Source of the DNA: Rhodocyclaceae bacterium
Lineage (GTDB): Bacteria; Pseudomonadota; Gammaproteobacteria; Burkholderiales; Rhodocyclaceae
Assembly: GCA_019455325.1 (NCBI GenBank)
Contig: JACFMQ010000008.1
Location: 122,748-186,747, forward strand
Direction of reading: 5' to 3'
Length of the DNA stretch: 64,000 bases
How positions within the stretch are numbered: the stretch's first letter is position 1; each line of letters begins with the position of its first letter. Positions 29,549 through 39,397 of the stretch are shown here, piece by piece. Under the pieces are notes generated by a model. The model was not told where the DNA came from. It saw only the letters and a list, made by a program, of their open reading frames with translations, and did no database searches. A program made the translations under genes and the position numbers.

Positions 29549-29977
29549 GTGAAACACCCGAACCGAACCCTCCGCGGCCTCGCCGCCGCGCTGATTATCG
29601 GACTCTTTGCCGGCCAGGCGCTGGCGCACGGCGACGTCGTGCCGCAGGCGGTCGACACCAGCGGCCTCGCCGACCTCGGCGCCGACTGGCGCGCCGCCAA
29701 TCCGTACCGCAAGAACCCGCGCGCCATCGAGATCGGCGACTCGGCGTACAACCAGAACTGCGCGCGCTGCCACGGCCTCGGCGGCGTCTCCGGCGGCATC
29801 GCGCCGGACCTGCGCTTCCTGCCCGAGGACGACGAGGGCGACGAGATCTTCATGCAGCGCATCCGCAAGGGCGCGGTGCGCGACGGCAAGGTGTACATGC
29901 CGCCATTCGAGGGCACGCTGAGCCAGGAGGCGATGTGGGCGATCCGCGCTTGGCTGGAGACGGTCCATGAAAATTGA
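29549..29977 (+). CDS. Periplasmic cytochrome c550 (PedF/ExaB-like)
   Basis: A 142-residue secreted c-type cytochrome with a signal peptide ending near ALA (residue ~27). It has one heme motif, CARCH, and a distal Met in YMPPFEG. The segment WRAANPYRKNP...SAYNQNCARCHG closely parallels the second cytochrome at 45377. It would accept electrons from PQQ alcohol dehydrogenases and pass them to the terminal oxidase. Translation starts at a GTG behind AAAGGAG. Its end overlaps the binding protein gene by 11 bases. Confidence 0.92.
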   Translation: MKHPNRTLRGLAAALIIGLFAGQALAHGDVVPQAVDTSGLADLGADWRAANPYRKNPRAIEIGDSAYNQNCARCHGLGGVSGGIAPDLRFLPEDDEGDEIFMQRIRKGAVRDGKVYMPPFEGTLSQEAMWAIRAWLETVHEN

Positions 29978-30818
29978 GCGCCGCGCCTGCCTGCGCGCGC
30001 TGGCCGCCTTGCCGCTGTGCCTGGCGCTGCCGGCGGCGGCCGACGACGACGACCTGGAGGCGATCCGCCGGCGCGGCCGGCTGCGCATCGCCGTCTACAA
30101 CGATTTCCCGCCCTACGCCGATGGCGGCAAGGGCATCGACGTCGACCTCGGCCGCGCTATCGCCGAAAAGCTCGGCCTCTCGCCCGAGATCGTCGGCTTC
30201 AACGCCGACGAGGACATGAACGACGATCTGCGCAACATGGTCTGGAAGGGGCACTATCTGGGCACGCAGCCGGCCGACGTGATGATGCACGTGCCGGTCG
30301 ACGAGACCCTCGCGCGCGCCAACGACAAGGTGCGCATCCTGGCGCCGTATCACCGCGAATCGCTGGCGCTGGTGCGCGATCCGGCGCGCGTTCCGACGCC
30401 GCTCGCCGGGTCGGCGGCGGTGGCGCTGGAGGTGTTCACGCGCGAGAAGGTCGGCGTCGAGACGGCGACGCTGGCCGACGCCTTCCTGCTCGGCGCGCTG
30501 CACGGGCGCCTGCACGAGAACATCGTGCACTTCCGCTCAGTCGCCGAGGCCGTCGCCGGTCTCAAGGCCGGCGCCCTGGCGGCGGTGCTGGCGCCGCAGG
30601 GCGAGCTGGAGGCGGCGCTCGCCGGCGAGACGCGGTTTCCCGTGGACGCCGCCCGCTTCGCCGAGCTGAAGGTCGACGGCTGGCCGCTCGGGCTGGCCGT
30701 CAAGGCCGACCGGCCGGTGCTCGCCGAGGCGCTCGCCGCCGCCGTCGCCGAACTGAAGCGGGACGGCACCGTCGCCGCCATCTTCAGGCGCCACGGCATC
30801 ACCCACCAACCCGCCTGA
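29967..30818 (+). CDS. Quinoprotein-associated periplasmic solute-binding-like protein (PedG/MxaJ type)
   Basis: A 283-residue periplasmic protein with a signal peptide (RRACLRALAALPLCLALP...). The fold is that of family-3 solute-binding proteins: RLRIAVYNDFPPYADG and GIDVDLGRAIAEKLGLSPEI. Related proteins (PedG, MxaJ, XoxJ) are tied to PQQ alcohol dehydrogenases and help their maturation or activity. No ABC permease or ATPase is adjacent, which fits that role better than transport. It is coupled to the cytochrome c550 gene by an overlap. Confidence 0.88.
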   Translation: MKIERRACLRALAALPLCLALPAAADDDDLEAIRRRGRLRIAVYNDFPPYADGGKGIDVDLGRAIAEKLGLSPEIVGFNADEDMNDDLRNMVWKGHYLGTQPADVMMHVPVDETLARANDKVRILAPYHRESLALVRDPARVPTPLAGSAAVALEVFTREKVGVETATLADAFLLGALHGRLHENIVHFRSVAEAVAGLKAGALAAVLAPQGELEAALAGETRFPVDAARFAELKVDGWPLGLAVKADRPVLAEALAAAVAELKRDGTVAAIFRRHGITHQPA

Positions 30819-30830
30819 GGAGGCTTCCCC

Positions 30831-31778
30831 ATGCGCCACCCGCAAGCGAAACGTCTCGGCGCGCTGCTGCTCGCCGCCTTTGCGCTGTCCGCCGAGGCGG
30901 CCGGGCCGCACGCCTACGTGCCGAACGAGAAATCGGGCAGCGTCAGCATCATCGACGTGGCCACCGACCGCCGCGTCGGCGAGATCGCCGTCGGCAAGCG
31001 GCCGCGCGGCAACGCCACCGACGGTCGCCTGCTCTACCTGACCGAGGCCGAGGGCGGGCTTCTGCTCGTCGTCGATCCGGAGGCGCGCCGCGTCGTCAGG
31101 AGCGTGCCGCTCGGCAAATCGCCGGAAGGGATCGGCGTTTCCGCCGACGGCCGCCTGCTGGCCGCGGCGGTGGAGGCCGACAACAGCGTCGTCCTCTTCG
31201 AGGCGGCGAGCGTGCGCGAACTGGCGCGCATCCGCGTCGAGGGGAAGAACCCGGAGCACGCGGTGTTCTCGCCCGACGGCCGCTGGCTCTACGTCAGCGC
31301 CGAGGATGCCGAGCAGGTGGACGTGGTCGACGTGGCGCTGCGCCGGCAGGTGGCCAGCATCGCCGTCGGCAAGCGGCCGCGCGGCATCGTCTTCACGCCC
31401 GACGGCCGGCGCGCCTACGTCGCCTGCGAGATCGCCGGCAAGGTCTACGCCATCGACGTCGCCGAGCGCAAGGTGCTCGCCGCGATTCCCGCCGGGCAGT
31501 TCCCGAACGGCGTGGTCGCGCACCCGGACGGCCGCCGCGTCTTCGTCTCGAACGGCCGCGACGGCACGGTGATGGTCATCGACACGGCGAGCAACGCCGT
31601 CGTCGGCAGCGCCGCCGTCGGCAAGCGGCCGTGGAACATGGCGCTGACCCCGGACGGCGGCAAGCTCTACGTGGCCAACGGCCGCTCGAACAGCGTTTCG
31701 GTGATCGACACCGGCAGCCTGAAGACGCTCGCCGAGGTCGAGGTCGGCGAGTCGCCCTGGGGCGTCAGCATCCGATGA
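30831..31778 (+). CDS. YVTN-type beta-propeller protein linked to PQQ catabolism
   Basis: A 315-residue periplasmic beta-propeller. A signal peptide is followed by about seven repeats of the type AYVPNEKSGSVSIIDVATD, LYVSAEDAEQVDVVDVA and VFVSNGRDGTVMVIDTAS. This group of propellers is commonly encoded with PQQ-dependent alcohol oxidation genes, but its biochemical role is unknown. It overlaps the cytochrome b561 start by four bases (ATGA). Confidence 0.88.
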   Translation: MRHPQAKRLGALLLAAFALSAEAAGPHAYVPNEKSGSVSIIDVATDRRVGEIAVGKRPRGNATDGRLLYLTEAEGGLLLVVDPEARRVVRSVPLGKSPEGIGVSADGRLLAAAVEADNSVVLFEAASVRELARIRVEGKNPEHAVFSPDGRWLYVSAEDAEQVDVVDVALRRQVASIAVGKRPRGIVFTPDGRRAYVACEIAGKVYAIDVAERKVLAAIPAGQFPNGVVAHPDGRRVFVSNGRDGTVMVIDTASNAVVGSAAVGKRPWNMALTPDGGKLYVANGRSNSVSVIDTGSLKTLAEVEVGESPWGVSIR

Positions 31779-32311
31779 GCGCCGGCGAACGCTACGCCTG
31801 GCCGGCGATGCTGCTGCACTGGCTGCAGGCGGCGCTGGTGCTGTGGCTGCTGTGGCTCGGCTGGAACATGGTCGATCTGCCCAAGGGCGCCGAGCGCAGC
31901 GCCGCCTACGCGCTGCACAAGTCGCTCGGGCTGCTGGCGTTCGGCCTGGTGGCGCTGCGCCTGGTCGTCCGCCGCCTGTCGCCGCCGCCGGCGCCGCTCG
32001 CCGCCGGCCGCGAGGCGCGGTTGGCCGCCGTTGCGCACGGCCTGCTTTACGCGCTGCTGCTGGTGCTGCCGGTGGCCGGCTACCTGGCCTCGGCGTTCAC
32101 GCCGTACGCGATGAAGTTCTTCGGCGTCGAGCTGCCGCGCATCGCCGCGCCCGACGAGGCGATGAACGCGCTTTTCAAGCGCGTGCACTTCGTCGCTGCC
32201 TGGGCGCTTGCCGCGCTCGTCGCGCTGCACGTCGCCGCCGCCGTGCGCCACGCGCTGCGCCGCGACGGCACGCTGGCGCGCATGCTGCCCGGCGGGCTGT
32301 CGAGAAATTGA
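31775..32311 (+). CDS. Cytochrome b561-family membrane protein
   Basis: A 178-residue membrane protein with four hydrophobic helices and histidines positioned to bind two b hemes: ML-LHWLQAAL, ALHKSLGLLAFGL, AVAHGLLYALLLVLPVAGY and VHFVAAWALAALVALHVAA. It may pass electrons between the quinone pool and the periplasmic cytochromes. It is the last gene of the c550 operon. Confidence 0.9.
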   Translation: MSAGERYAWPAMLLHWLQAALVLWLLWLGWNMVDLPKGAERSAAYALHKSLGLLAFGLVALRLVVRRLSPPPAPLAAGREARLAAVAHGLLYALLLVLPVAGYLASAFTPYAMKFFGVELPRIAAPDEAMNALFKRVHFVAAWALAALVALHVAAAVRHALRRDGTLARMLPGGLSRN

Positions 32312-32314
32312 GCA

Positions 32315-32335
32315 ACTGCTCCAAAATGGAGCAGT
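32315..32335. promoter_or_regulatory. Perfect inverted repeat after the cytochrome b561 gene
   Basis: ACTGCTCC-AAAAT-GGAGCAGT has 8-bp perfect arms. It lies directly after the operon end and before a convergent gene, so it could be a terminator, although no T-tract follows. The same arms occur at 36615-36634 and, partly, at 47902-47920, both between sigma-54 promoters and their upstream regions. An activator binding site is therefore an alternative. Confidence 0.5.
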
Positions 32336-32354
32336 GCTTTCGGCGAGCAGCGGT

Positions 32355-33320
32355 TCACCGCGCGGCGGCGGTCGGCGCCGTCGCCACCACGCCGCCGACC
32401 GCCGGCGGTTCGCCCTGCCACAGCAGCGCCAGCACGCCGGCGACGAAGCGCTTGTGCTCCAGCGGCGCGTTGTCGTACCAGTTGCGCAGGTAGTCCTCGA
32501 GCGTGCCGCGGGCGTCGTCGGGGTCCAGGTTGAGGTAGGCGAGCGCGTCCCAGTTCTGCGGATCGCTGGCGAACAGCGGCAGCAGCAGGTTGGCGACGAC
32601 CTCGTTCTTCTCGCGCAGGTAGGGGTTCTGCCGCAGCGCCGTCTCGTGCTCCCGCAGCCAGGCCGACAGCGGCGCGTGCGCCGGCAACTGGCGGTGCCCC
32701 TCGGCGATCAGGTGCTCGAAGAAGCGCCGCAGCCGGCGCGCCTCGGCGGCCCAGTGCGGCGCCGGCGGCGATGTTTCCCAGCGTTCGGCCAGGCGGGCCA
32801 GCGTGAACAGCGAGGCCGTCTCGCACAGCGTCTCCTCGAACCACTGGTTGTGCTTGACCGTCTCCGGGCCGACGTTGTGCTCGTAGTTGGAAAGGATGTG
32901 GCACAGCTCGTGGGCGAATTCGTAGACGTAGAGGTGCCACTTGTCGCCCCTGGCGTGCAGCCGCACGCGGTATTCGCCGCCGGGGCCGCGTTCGTACAGC
33001 GCCACCGGCGCGCGCTCGGTGTGGCTGACGACGATCGGCGCGGCGAGCTTTTCCGGCAGCCGCGACAGCAGCGTGTCGGCGACTGCGTGCAGCACCGTCT
33101 CGATGTGGCGCGTGTCGGCGCCGCCCCAGCCGCCCGGCTCGACGCGGATGACGAGCCCCGGCTTGCGGCCGCCGCCCGCCTTGAGCGCCGGCGCTTCCCG
33201 GCCGGCGTCGGCGTGCGCCAGCGAGCAGGCGATCGAGGCAATGATCAGCGGCAGCCGCATGCGGCGCACGATCCACGCCCGCGGCGTGCCGCGCCGCCGC
33301 TCTTCCCGCTTTCCTGCCAT
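32355..33320 (-). CDS. Putative exported zinc-metallopeptidase-like protein
   Basis: A 321-residue protein of unknown function. A hydrophobic signal-like stretch (RLPLIIASIACSLAHA) follows a basic N-terminus. The mature part contains HELCH in YEFAHELCHIL, matching the HExxH zinc-protease signature, and a downstream FEETLCETASLF helix that could give the third ligand. The ATG at 33320 has a GGAAGG stretch; an internal ATG at 33260 would start right at the signal peptide. It lies convergent to the c550 operon. Confidence 0.75.
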   Translation of the reverse strand: MAGKREERRRGTPRAWIVRRMRLPLIIASIACSLAHADAGREAPALKAGGGRKPGLVIRVEPGGWGGADTRHIETVLHAVADTLLSRLPEKLAAPIVVSHTERAPVALYERGPGGEYRVRLHARGDKWHLYVYEFAHELCHILSNYEHNVGPETVKHNQWFEETLCETASLFTLARLAERWETSPPAPHWAAEARRLRRFFEHLIAEGHRQLPAHAPLSAWLREHETALRQNPYLREKNEVVANLLLPLFASDPQNWDALAYLNLDPDDARGTLEDYLRNWYDNAPLEHKRFVAGVLALLWQGEPPAVGGVVATAPTAAAR

Positions 33321-33522
33321 GTCCGTCCTTCCCCGTGGCCGCGCCGCATGTGCCTGCCGGCGCGTTCCTGTGACCATGGACCGGGGCGGCGGCCGCATCG
33401 TTCCCGGGCGGCGGCGCAAAAGAAATTTTGATACGAACCAACGCGGGACGGTCCTGTCGAAAATCGACCAAGCGGATGACCATCGATCTTGCAGGGAGGC
33501 AATTCTCTGAAGGAGACATGTC

Positions 33523-33981
33523 ATGAAGACACAGCGCTTTTCCAAGCAGGCATGCGCCCTCGTCGTCGGGGTCGCCGGCGCGCTGGCGCCATTCGGTTCG
33601 GTGCAGGCCGCCGATGAACTGGCCGATCGCTATCTCAACGGCTACCTCCACGACCCCTACACCAGCGAGAGCGAAATGCCCGTCGGCCGGGCGAGCGTGT
33701 TTCCCCCCGGCGTCAGTTCCATCGACACCGCCGATGCGCGCGGCGCCGAGGGGCCGATCCGCGACGACGCCGGCATGAAGCCGGAGTCCTTCCGCAGCGA
33801 CCAGCCGCTCGAGCTGTACATGGGCTACACCGGCGAGGATGCCGGCACGGCGCGCGGCGCCGAAGGGCCGATCCGGAGCAGCCCCGCCGACATGGACGGC
33901 GGACCGACGAAGCCCGTCGAGCGTCTGCCCGACCACCAGTTCGGCGAACTGTACGATCCGCCGGTGACGACGGGCGAGTGA
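33523..33981 (+). CDS. Hypothetical periplasmic protein with internal repeat
   Basis: A 152-residue protein with a signal peptide ending near VQA (residue ~29). The mature part is acidic and proline/glycine-rich, probably flexible. The motif ARGAEGPIR occurs twice about 37 residues apart within longer similar segments. I do not recognise the family. The ATG has a clear AAGGAG site. The 200-base gap before it holds no clear regulatory element. Confidence 0.75.
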   Translation: MKTQRFSKQACALVVGVAGALAPFGSVQAADELADRYLNGYLHDPYTSESEMPVGRASVFPPGVSSIDTADARGAEGPIRDDAGMKPESFRSDQPLELYMGYTGEDAGTARGAEGPIRSSPADMDGGPTKPVERLPDHQFGELYDPPVTTGE

Positions 33982-34000
33982 GCGACGGCGTCCGGCGGGC

Positions 34001-34022
34001 GGGCGGCGTCGCCGCCCGTTTC
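34001..34022 (+). terminator. Probable terminator after the repeat protein gene
   Basis: GGGCGGC and GCCGCCC form a 7-bp hairpin with a three-base loop, followed by GTTTC. It lies 20 bases after the stop codon and just before the convergent cytochrome gene. Confidence 0.5.
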
Positions 34023-34035
34023 GCGCCGGGCCGGA

Positions 34036-34350
34036 TCACTCCAGCGCCAGCACCCAGTCGATCACCGCCTTCAGGTCGGCGTCGCCGATGCGGTCGGCCG
34101 GGTGCGGCATCATCGGCACCTGCCCCCAGACGCCGCTGCCGCCCTGACGCACCTTTTCGGCGAGGCGGGCCGGCGCGCCGGCGTCGCCGCGGTATTTGGC
34201 GGCGACGTCGCGGTACGAGGGGCCGACCATCTTCTTGTCGACGGCGTGGCAGGCGATGCAGCGCGCCTTCTTGGCGATCGCTTCGGACGCCTGTGCCGGC
34301 AGCGCGGCGAAGGCGGCGAGAAGGAGGGGGAGGGCGGTGCGGTAATGCAT
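34036..34350 (-). CDS. Cytochrome c551-type small c-type cytochrome
   Basis: A 104-residue secreted cytochrome with a signal peptide ending near AQA (residue ~20). The heme motif is CIACH, and the distal Met lies in VPMMPHP. Length and pattern match the c551/c552 family, which donates electrons to nitrite reductases or oxidases. It follows the DUF779 and aldehyde dehydrogenase genes on the same strand, so it probably belongs to that group. Confidence 0.9.
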   Translation of the reverse strand: MHYRTALPLLLAAFAALPAQASEAIAKKARCIACHAVDKKMVGPSYRDVAAKYRGDAGAPARLAEKVRQGGSGVWGQVPMMPHPADRIGDADLKAVIDWVLALE

Positions 34351-34378
34351 GGCAAAGCCTTTCTTTCGATTCGTGGGT

Positions 34379-34762
34379 TCAGGGGGACGCCGGGCCGGGG
34401 TCGAACAGTCCGAGTTCGACCAGCTCGGCGTCGTTAAAGAGACGTGACCGGGTGTGAAAAGCCTTGCCGGTGTTGCCTTCGAGGGAGAAGGTGCCGCCGT
34501 GGCCGTCGATCACGTCGAGGATGAGCTGCGTGTGCTTCCAGTACTCGTACTGGGCGGCGCCGATGTAGAACGGCACGCCGCCGACCTCGCCGAGATGCAC
34601 GTCCTGCGCCCCGATCGTCAGATCGCCGGCGAGATAGCAGTTGGCCGCGCTGTTGTCGCAGCAGCCGCCGGACTGATGGAACATCAGCCGCGGCCCGTGC
34701 TCGGCCTGCAGGCGCGCGATCAGCGCCAGCGCGGCAGGGGTGGCGATGACGCGATCGACCAT
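34379..34762 (-). CDS. DUF779 family protein
   Basis: A 127-residue cytoplasmic protein of the DUF779 family: HGPRLMFHQSGGCCDNSAAN, with its paired cysteines, and HTQLILDVIDGHGGTFSLEG. These proteins are very often encoded with acetaldehyde or alcohol-derived aldehyde dehydrogenases. Their role is unknown; the CC motif may bind a metal. It follows the aldehyde dehydrogenase after 116 bases containing a terminator-like hairpin. Confidence 0.9.
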   Translation of the reverse strand: MVDRVIATPAALALIARLQAEHGPRLMFHQSGGCCDNSAANCYLAGDLTIGAQDVHLGEVGGVPFYIGAAQYEYWKHTQLILDVIDGHGGTFSLEGNTGKAFHTRSRLFNDAELVELGLFDPGPASP

Positions 34763-34774
34763 GGCGCTCTCCCG

Positions 34775-34808
34775 AAAAAACGGGGGCGGAAAGCGGACTT
34801 TCCGCCCC
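34775..34808 (-). terminator. Terminator or attenuator between aldehyde dehydrogenase and DUF779
   Basis: On the minus strand, an 11-bp perfect stem (GGGGCGGAAAG/CTTTCCGCCCC, loop of four) is followed by CG and six T residues. It ends 13 bases before the DUF779 ATG, so it would reduce but perhaps not abolish read-through. Confidence 0.85.
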
Positions 34809-34878
34809 GAAGCTGCCCGCAGCAGGCAAGAGGAGGAGATCGGCGGCCACCCGCGCGGGCGGCCGCCCGGGGCAGTGA

Positions 34879-36399
<1,521 letters not shown>

Positions 36400-36490
36400 G
36401 TTGTCTCCTCGTGACTCTGTGATGTTGAGCGATAGCGGTGCCGCAGGGCCGGGGCGCGGCGACGCCGCGACCGACTCTCGACCCCGTGCA

Positions 36491-36506
36491 GGCATGGCCT
36501 GTGCCA
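36491..36506 (-). promoter_or_regulatory. Sigma-54 promoter of the aldehyde dehydrogenase gene
   Basis: On the minus strand, TGGCACA-GGCC-ATGCC fits the -24/-12 consensus with ATGC in place of TTGC and correct spacing. It lies 92 bases before the ATG. Confidence 0.7.
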
Positions 36507-36614
36507 GGCCGCGTACGGATGCAGACGAAGGCTTGCGGCGCAAGGTTTTCGGCCGCACGCGGCGGCGCCGCGGCGAGCGTATATGCCGATGCCCTGTTGA
36601 TCAATTGCGCAACA

Positions 36615-36634
36615 ACTGCTCCGCGATGGAGCGT
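36615..36634. promoter_or_regulatory. Candidate activator binding site in the aldehyde dehydrogenase/activator gap
   Basis: ACTGCTCC-GCGAT-GGAGCGT is an inverted repeat about 110 bases upstream of the sigma-54 promoter, and about 45 bases before the divergent activator gene. The same arms occur at 32315 and, partly, at 47902. It could serve as the enhancer-like site of an AcoR-type regulator. Confidence 0.55.
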
Positions 36635-36677
36635 TCGCACGGCCGCAGAAGCCCGCCGGCACGGGGAATCGACGGGC

Positions 36678-38591
36678 ATGGAATATGCGTGGACGAGCGC
36701 CGTGAAAGACGACGACATGAACGGACCCCCGCCCGGCGACGCTGGTGGCATCGTCACGCGCTCCTGGCAGCGCTGCAACGACGCCGGCCTCGACGTCGGG
36801 CAGGCGCTGCCGGAGCCGTCGTGCGCGCCGGCGACGCTCGCCGAACGCCTGGAGGCCAACGCCCGGCTGGTGGCCTACGCGCAGCCGATGCTCGAAGGGC
36901 TGTACCAGCACCTGGCGCGCTCGTCGTCGATGGTGCTGCTTGCCGACGACGCCGGCATGATCCTGCGCTCGGTCGGCGACGCCGACTTCATGGCGCGCGC
37001 CGCCCGCTGCCACCTGCAGCCGGGCGCCGTCTGGTCGGAGCCGGAGATGGGCACGAACGCCATCGGCACGGCGCTGGTCGAGCGGCGCACCGTCGCCGTC
37101 GTCGGCGGCGAGCACTTCCTCGACCGCAACCGCTTCCTGACCTGCATCTCGGCACCGATCCTGGCGCCCGGCGGCGGCGTGCTCGGCGTGCTCGACATTT
37201 CCGGCGACGCGCGCGTGGCGCAGGTGCACGGCGCGGCGCTGGTCGAGATGAACGCCGGCATCATCGAGAACCGGCTGATCGAGACGCTGCCCGACGCCGC
37301 CGTCGTGCTGCGCCTGCACGCCAGCGCCGAAGGGCTCGGCTCGCACCTCGACGGCCTGCTCGCGCTCACCGAGGACGGCCGCTGTCTCGCCGGCAACCGC
37401 CGCCTGCCGCGCCTCTTCGGCCGGCCCGCCGGCTGGTCGCCGGCCGGCGCCGGCTTCGCCGAGCTGTTCGCCACGCCGTGGCCGGCGCTGCTCGAACACG
37501 CCTGGCGCTGCGGCGAGGAGCCGCTGGCCGTGCGCACGCAGCGCGGCGGCGAGCTGTTCGCGCGCGTCGGCCTGCGCGGCGGCGGCCGCGGCGTCGCGGT
37601 CGCCGTCATGCCGGCGGCGGACGCCGAGCGCGAGGCCGAGGCCGTCGCCGAACGCCGCCGGCCGCCCGCGGCCGGCGGCCTGCACGAGCTGGACGGCGGC
37701 GATCCGCGCATGGCCGAGGCCGTGCGCCGCGCCGCGCGCATCGCCGAATGCGACATCCCGCTGCTCATCCAGGGCGAGACCGGCAGCGGCAAGGAGTGGT
37801 TCGCGCAGGCCTTCCACCGGAGCGGCGCGCGCCGCGACGGCCCCTTCGTCGCCGTGAACTGCGCGGCGATCCCGGCGACGCTGATCGAGGCCGAGCTGTT
37901 CGGCCACGTCGAAGGCGCCTTCACCGGCGCGCGGCGCAGCGGCACGCGCGGCAAGATCCGCGAGGCCGACCGCGGCACGCTCTTTCTCGACGAGATCGGC
38001 GATATGCCGCTGCCGCTGCAGGCGGTGCTGCTGCGCGTGCTGGAGACGCGGCGCGTGGCGCCGCTCGGCGGCGACGGCGAGGAAGCGGTCGACTTCGCGC
38101 TGGTCTGCGCCAGCCATCAACTGCTGCGCGCGCTGGTCGACCGCGGCCAGTTCCGCGCCGACCTCTTCTTCCGCCTTTCCGGCATGACCGTCTCGCTGCC
38201 GCCGCTGCGGGAGCGGCAGGACTTCGACCGCGTCGTCCGCCGCATGCTCGCCGAGGAGGCGCCGAACCGCGAGCTGCGCATCGCGCCGGCGGCGCTCGAC
38301 CTGCTGCGCCGCCACCCATGGCCGGGCAACCTGCGCCAGTTGCGCAACGTGCTGCGGCTGGCCGTCGCGCTGCTCGGCGACGAGCGCCAACTGACGCCGG
38401 ATTGCCTGCCGCCGGAGATTCTCGACGTCGGCGGCAAGGGCCGCGGCGAATCCGGGCTGCGCGCCGTGCAGATCCGCCTCGTCCGCGAGACCGTCGAACG
38501 CCACGGCGGCAACATCTCCGCCGCCGCGCGCGAGCTGGGCATCACGCGGACGACGCTCTACCGCAAGCTGGCGGAGGGGCGGGAGGGGTAG
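36678..38591 (+). CDS. Second AcoR-type sigma-54-dependent activator
   Basis: A 637-residue activator related to the one at 27311. A GAF-type sensor lies at ~50-210 (MVLLADDAGMILRSVGDADF, MGTNAIGTALV). The AAA+ domain has Walker A GETGSGKE, the GAFTGA loop (HVEGAFTGARR) and LFLDEIGDMPL. A Fis HTH ends it (GGNISAAARELGITRTTLYR). It is divergent from the aldehyde dehydrogenase and probably controls it. ATG 36678 is a tentative start; 36717 is an alternative because the N-terminus is not conserved. Confidence 0.9.
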   Translation: MEYAWTSAVKDDDMNGPPPGDAGGIVTRSWQRCNDAGLDVGQALPEPSCAPATLAERLEANARLVAYAQPMLEGLYQHLARSSSMVLLADDAGMILRSVGDADFMARAARCHLQPGAVWSEPEMGTNAIGTALVERRTVAVVGGEHFLDRNRFLTCISAPILAPGGGVLGVLDISGDARVAQVHGAALVEMNAGIIENRLIETLPDAAVVLRLHASAEGLGSHLDGLLALTEDGRCLAGNRRLPRLFGRPAGWSPAGAGFAELFATPWPALLEHAWRCGEEPLAVRTQRGGELFARVGLRGGGRGVAVAVMPAADAEREAEAVAERRRPPAAGGLHELDGGDPRMAEAVRRAARIAECDIPLLIQGETGSGKEWFAQAFHRSGARRDGPFVAVNCAAIPATLIEAELFGHVEGAFTGARRSGTRGKIREADRGTLFLDEIGDMPLPLQAVLLRVLETRRVAPLGGDGEEAVDFALVCASHQLLRALVDRGQFRADLFFRLSGMTVSLPPLRERQDFDRVVRRMLAEEAPNRELRIAPAALDLLRRHPWPGNLRQLRNVLRLAVALLGDERQLTPDCLPPEILDVGGKGRGESGLRAVQIRLVRETVERHGGNISAAARELGITRTTLYRKLAEGREG

Positions 38592-38603
38592 CGGCGCCGG
38601 CGC

Positions 38604-39011
38604 TCAGGCGTCGGCGTGCCGCCGGATGGCGGGAATGACCGAGGCGTCGTGGAAGCGGGCGAACAGCGTCGGGCTGCCGAGGGCGACGTGCCTGGCGATG
38701 CGGTGTACGCCGTCGAGAATCCAGCGCCTTTCCGCCAGGAGCAGCACGTCGATCGGATGATGCAGGTCCGCCTCCCGCAGGCGCCGGGCCTGGTAGTCGG
38801 AAACGCCGGGATCGCGGATGACGTCGAGCGGGCGGATGTCGAACAGCATTCCCCGCTTGGCGACGGAGGACCACAGGGGCAGTTCCAGCAGGTAGGCGAA
38901 TTCGGCGCACGACACCGGCACCGCCGGCGCGTCGAGCGCCCATACCTTGCGGACGTCCCAGTCGAACGGGAGGATGTGGTCCTTGAGGATGTCGGGGATG
39001 GTCCTGGGCAT
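38604..39011 (-). CDS. ParB/sulfiredoxin-fold-like hypothetical protein
   Basis: A 135-residue protein of unknown function. The segment PIDVLLLAERRWILDGVHRI resembles the DGxHR loop of the ParB/sulfiredoxin N-terminal fold. FDIRPLDVIRDPGVSDYQAR is another conserved-looking block. It may bind or hydrolyse nucleotides, but this is a guess. It lies convergent to the activator, 12 bases away. Confidence 0.7.
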   Translation of the reverse strand: MPRTIPDILKDHILPFDWDVRKVWALDAPAVPVSCAEFAYLLELPLWSSVAKRGMLFDIRPLDVIRDPGVSDYQARRLREADLHHPIDVLLLAERRWILDGVHRIARHVALGSPTLFARFHDASVIPAIRRHADA

Positions 39012-39033
39012 CGGCCAGGCTGTACGTGCTTCG

Positions 39034-39297
39034 TCAGGACCGGCGGCTGGCTGGCAGCCGCCCGACGAGCGCGCCCAGGCCGAATCCGACGAAGGCCGCC
39101 GGGAGCCAGTTGCCGAAGGCGAAATGCCCGATCAGCGCACCGATGCCCATGCCGGCCAGAATCCAGCCGGCCCTGCGGTGCCGGGCCGCAAGCTGCCCTG
39201 TTGCCGCTTGCCTCTTCTCGGCGGCGGTGGCCTGGGCGGCGCGCCGTTCCAGCATCAGCGCCTCGGCGGCGGCATCGGCCTGGTTCGGGTTGAGCAT
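39034..39297 (-). CDS. Small glycine-zipper membrane protein
   Basis: An 87-residue protein. An N-terminal Ala/Arg-rich helix (residues ~10-45) is followed by a hydrophobic part with GxxxG motifs (GMGIGALIGHFAFG, GFGLGALVGRL). It resembles small inner-membrane glycine-zipper proteins and is of unknown function. The ATG follows GAGGAAC. It lies between two other small genes on the same strand. Confidence 0.75.
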   Translation of the reverse strand: MLNPNQADAAAEALMLERRAAQATAAEKRQAATGQLAARHRRAGWILAGMGIGALIGHFAFGNWLPAAFVGFGLGALVGRLPASRRS

Positions 39298-39351
39298 TTC
39301 TGTTCCTCGATTGACGGCCTGTGTGGTTTTCCGTTTGGCCTGGAGAAAAGC

Positions 39352-39376
39352 AAAAGGCCGGAAACTTTCCCGGCCC
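39352..39376 (-). terminator. Terminator of the small coiled-coil gene
   Basis: On the minus strand, GGCCGG...CCGGCC with an eight-base loop is followed by TTTT. It lies 22 bases after the stop of the coiled-coil gene. Confidence 0.75.
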
Positions 39377-39397
39377 TTTCGTTGTGGTGGCTGCTGA

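Noticed and set aside
36438-36677. N-terminal extension of the second AcoR-type activator
   Set aside because: It has no homology to related activators and covers the candidate activator site and the sigma-54 promoter of the divergent gene.
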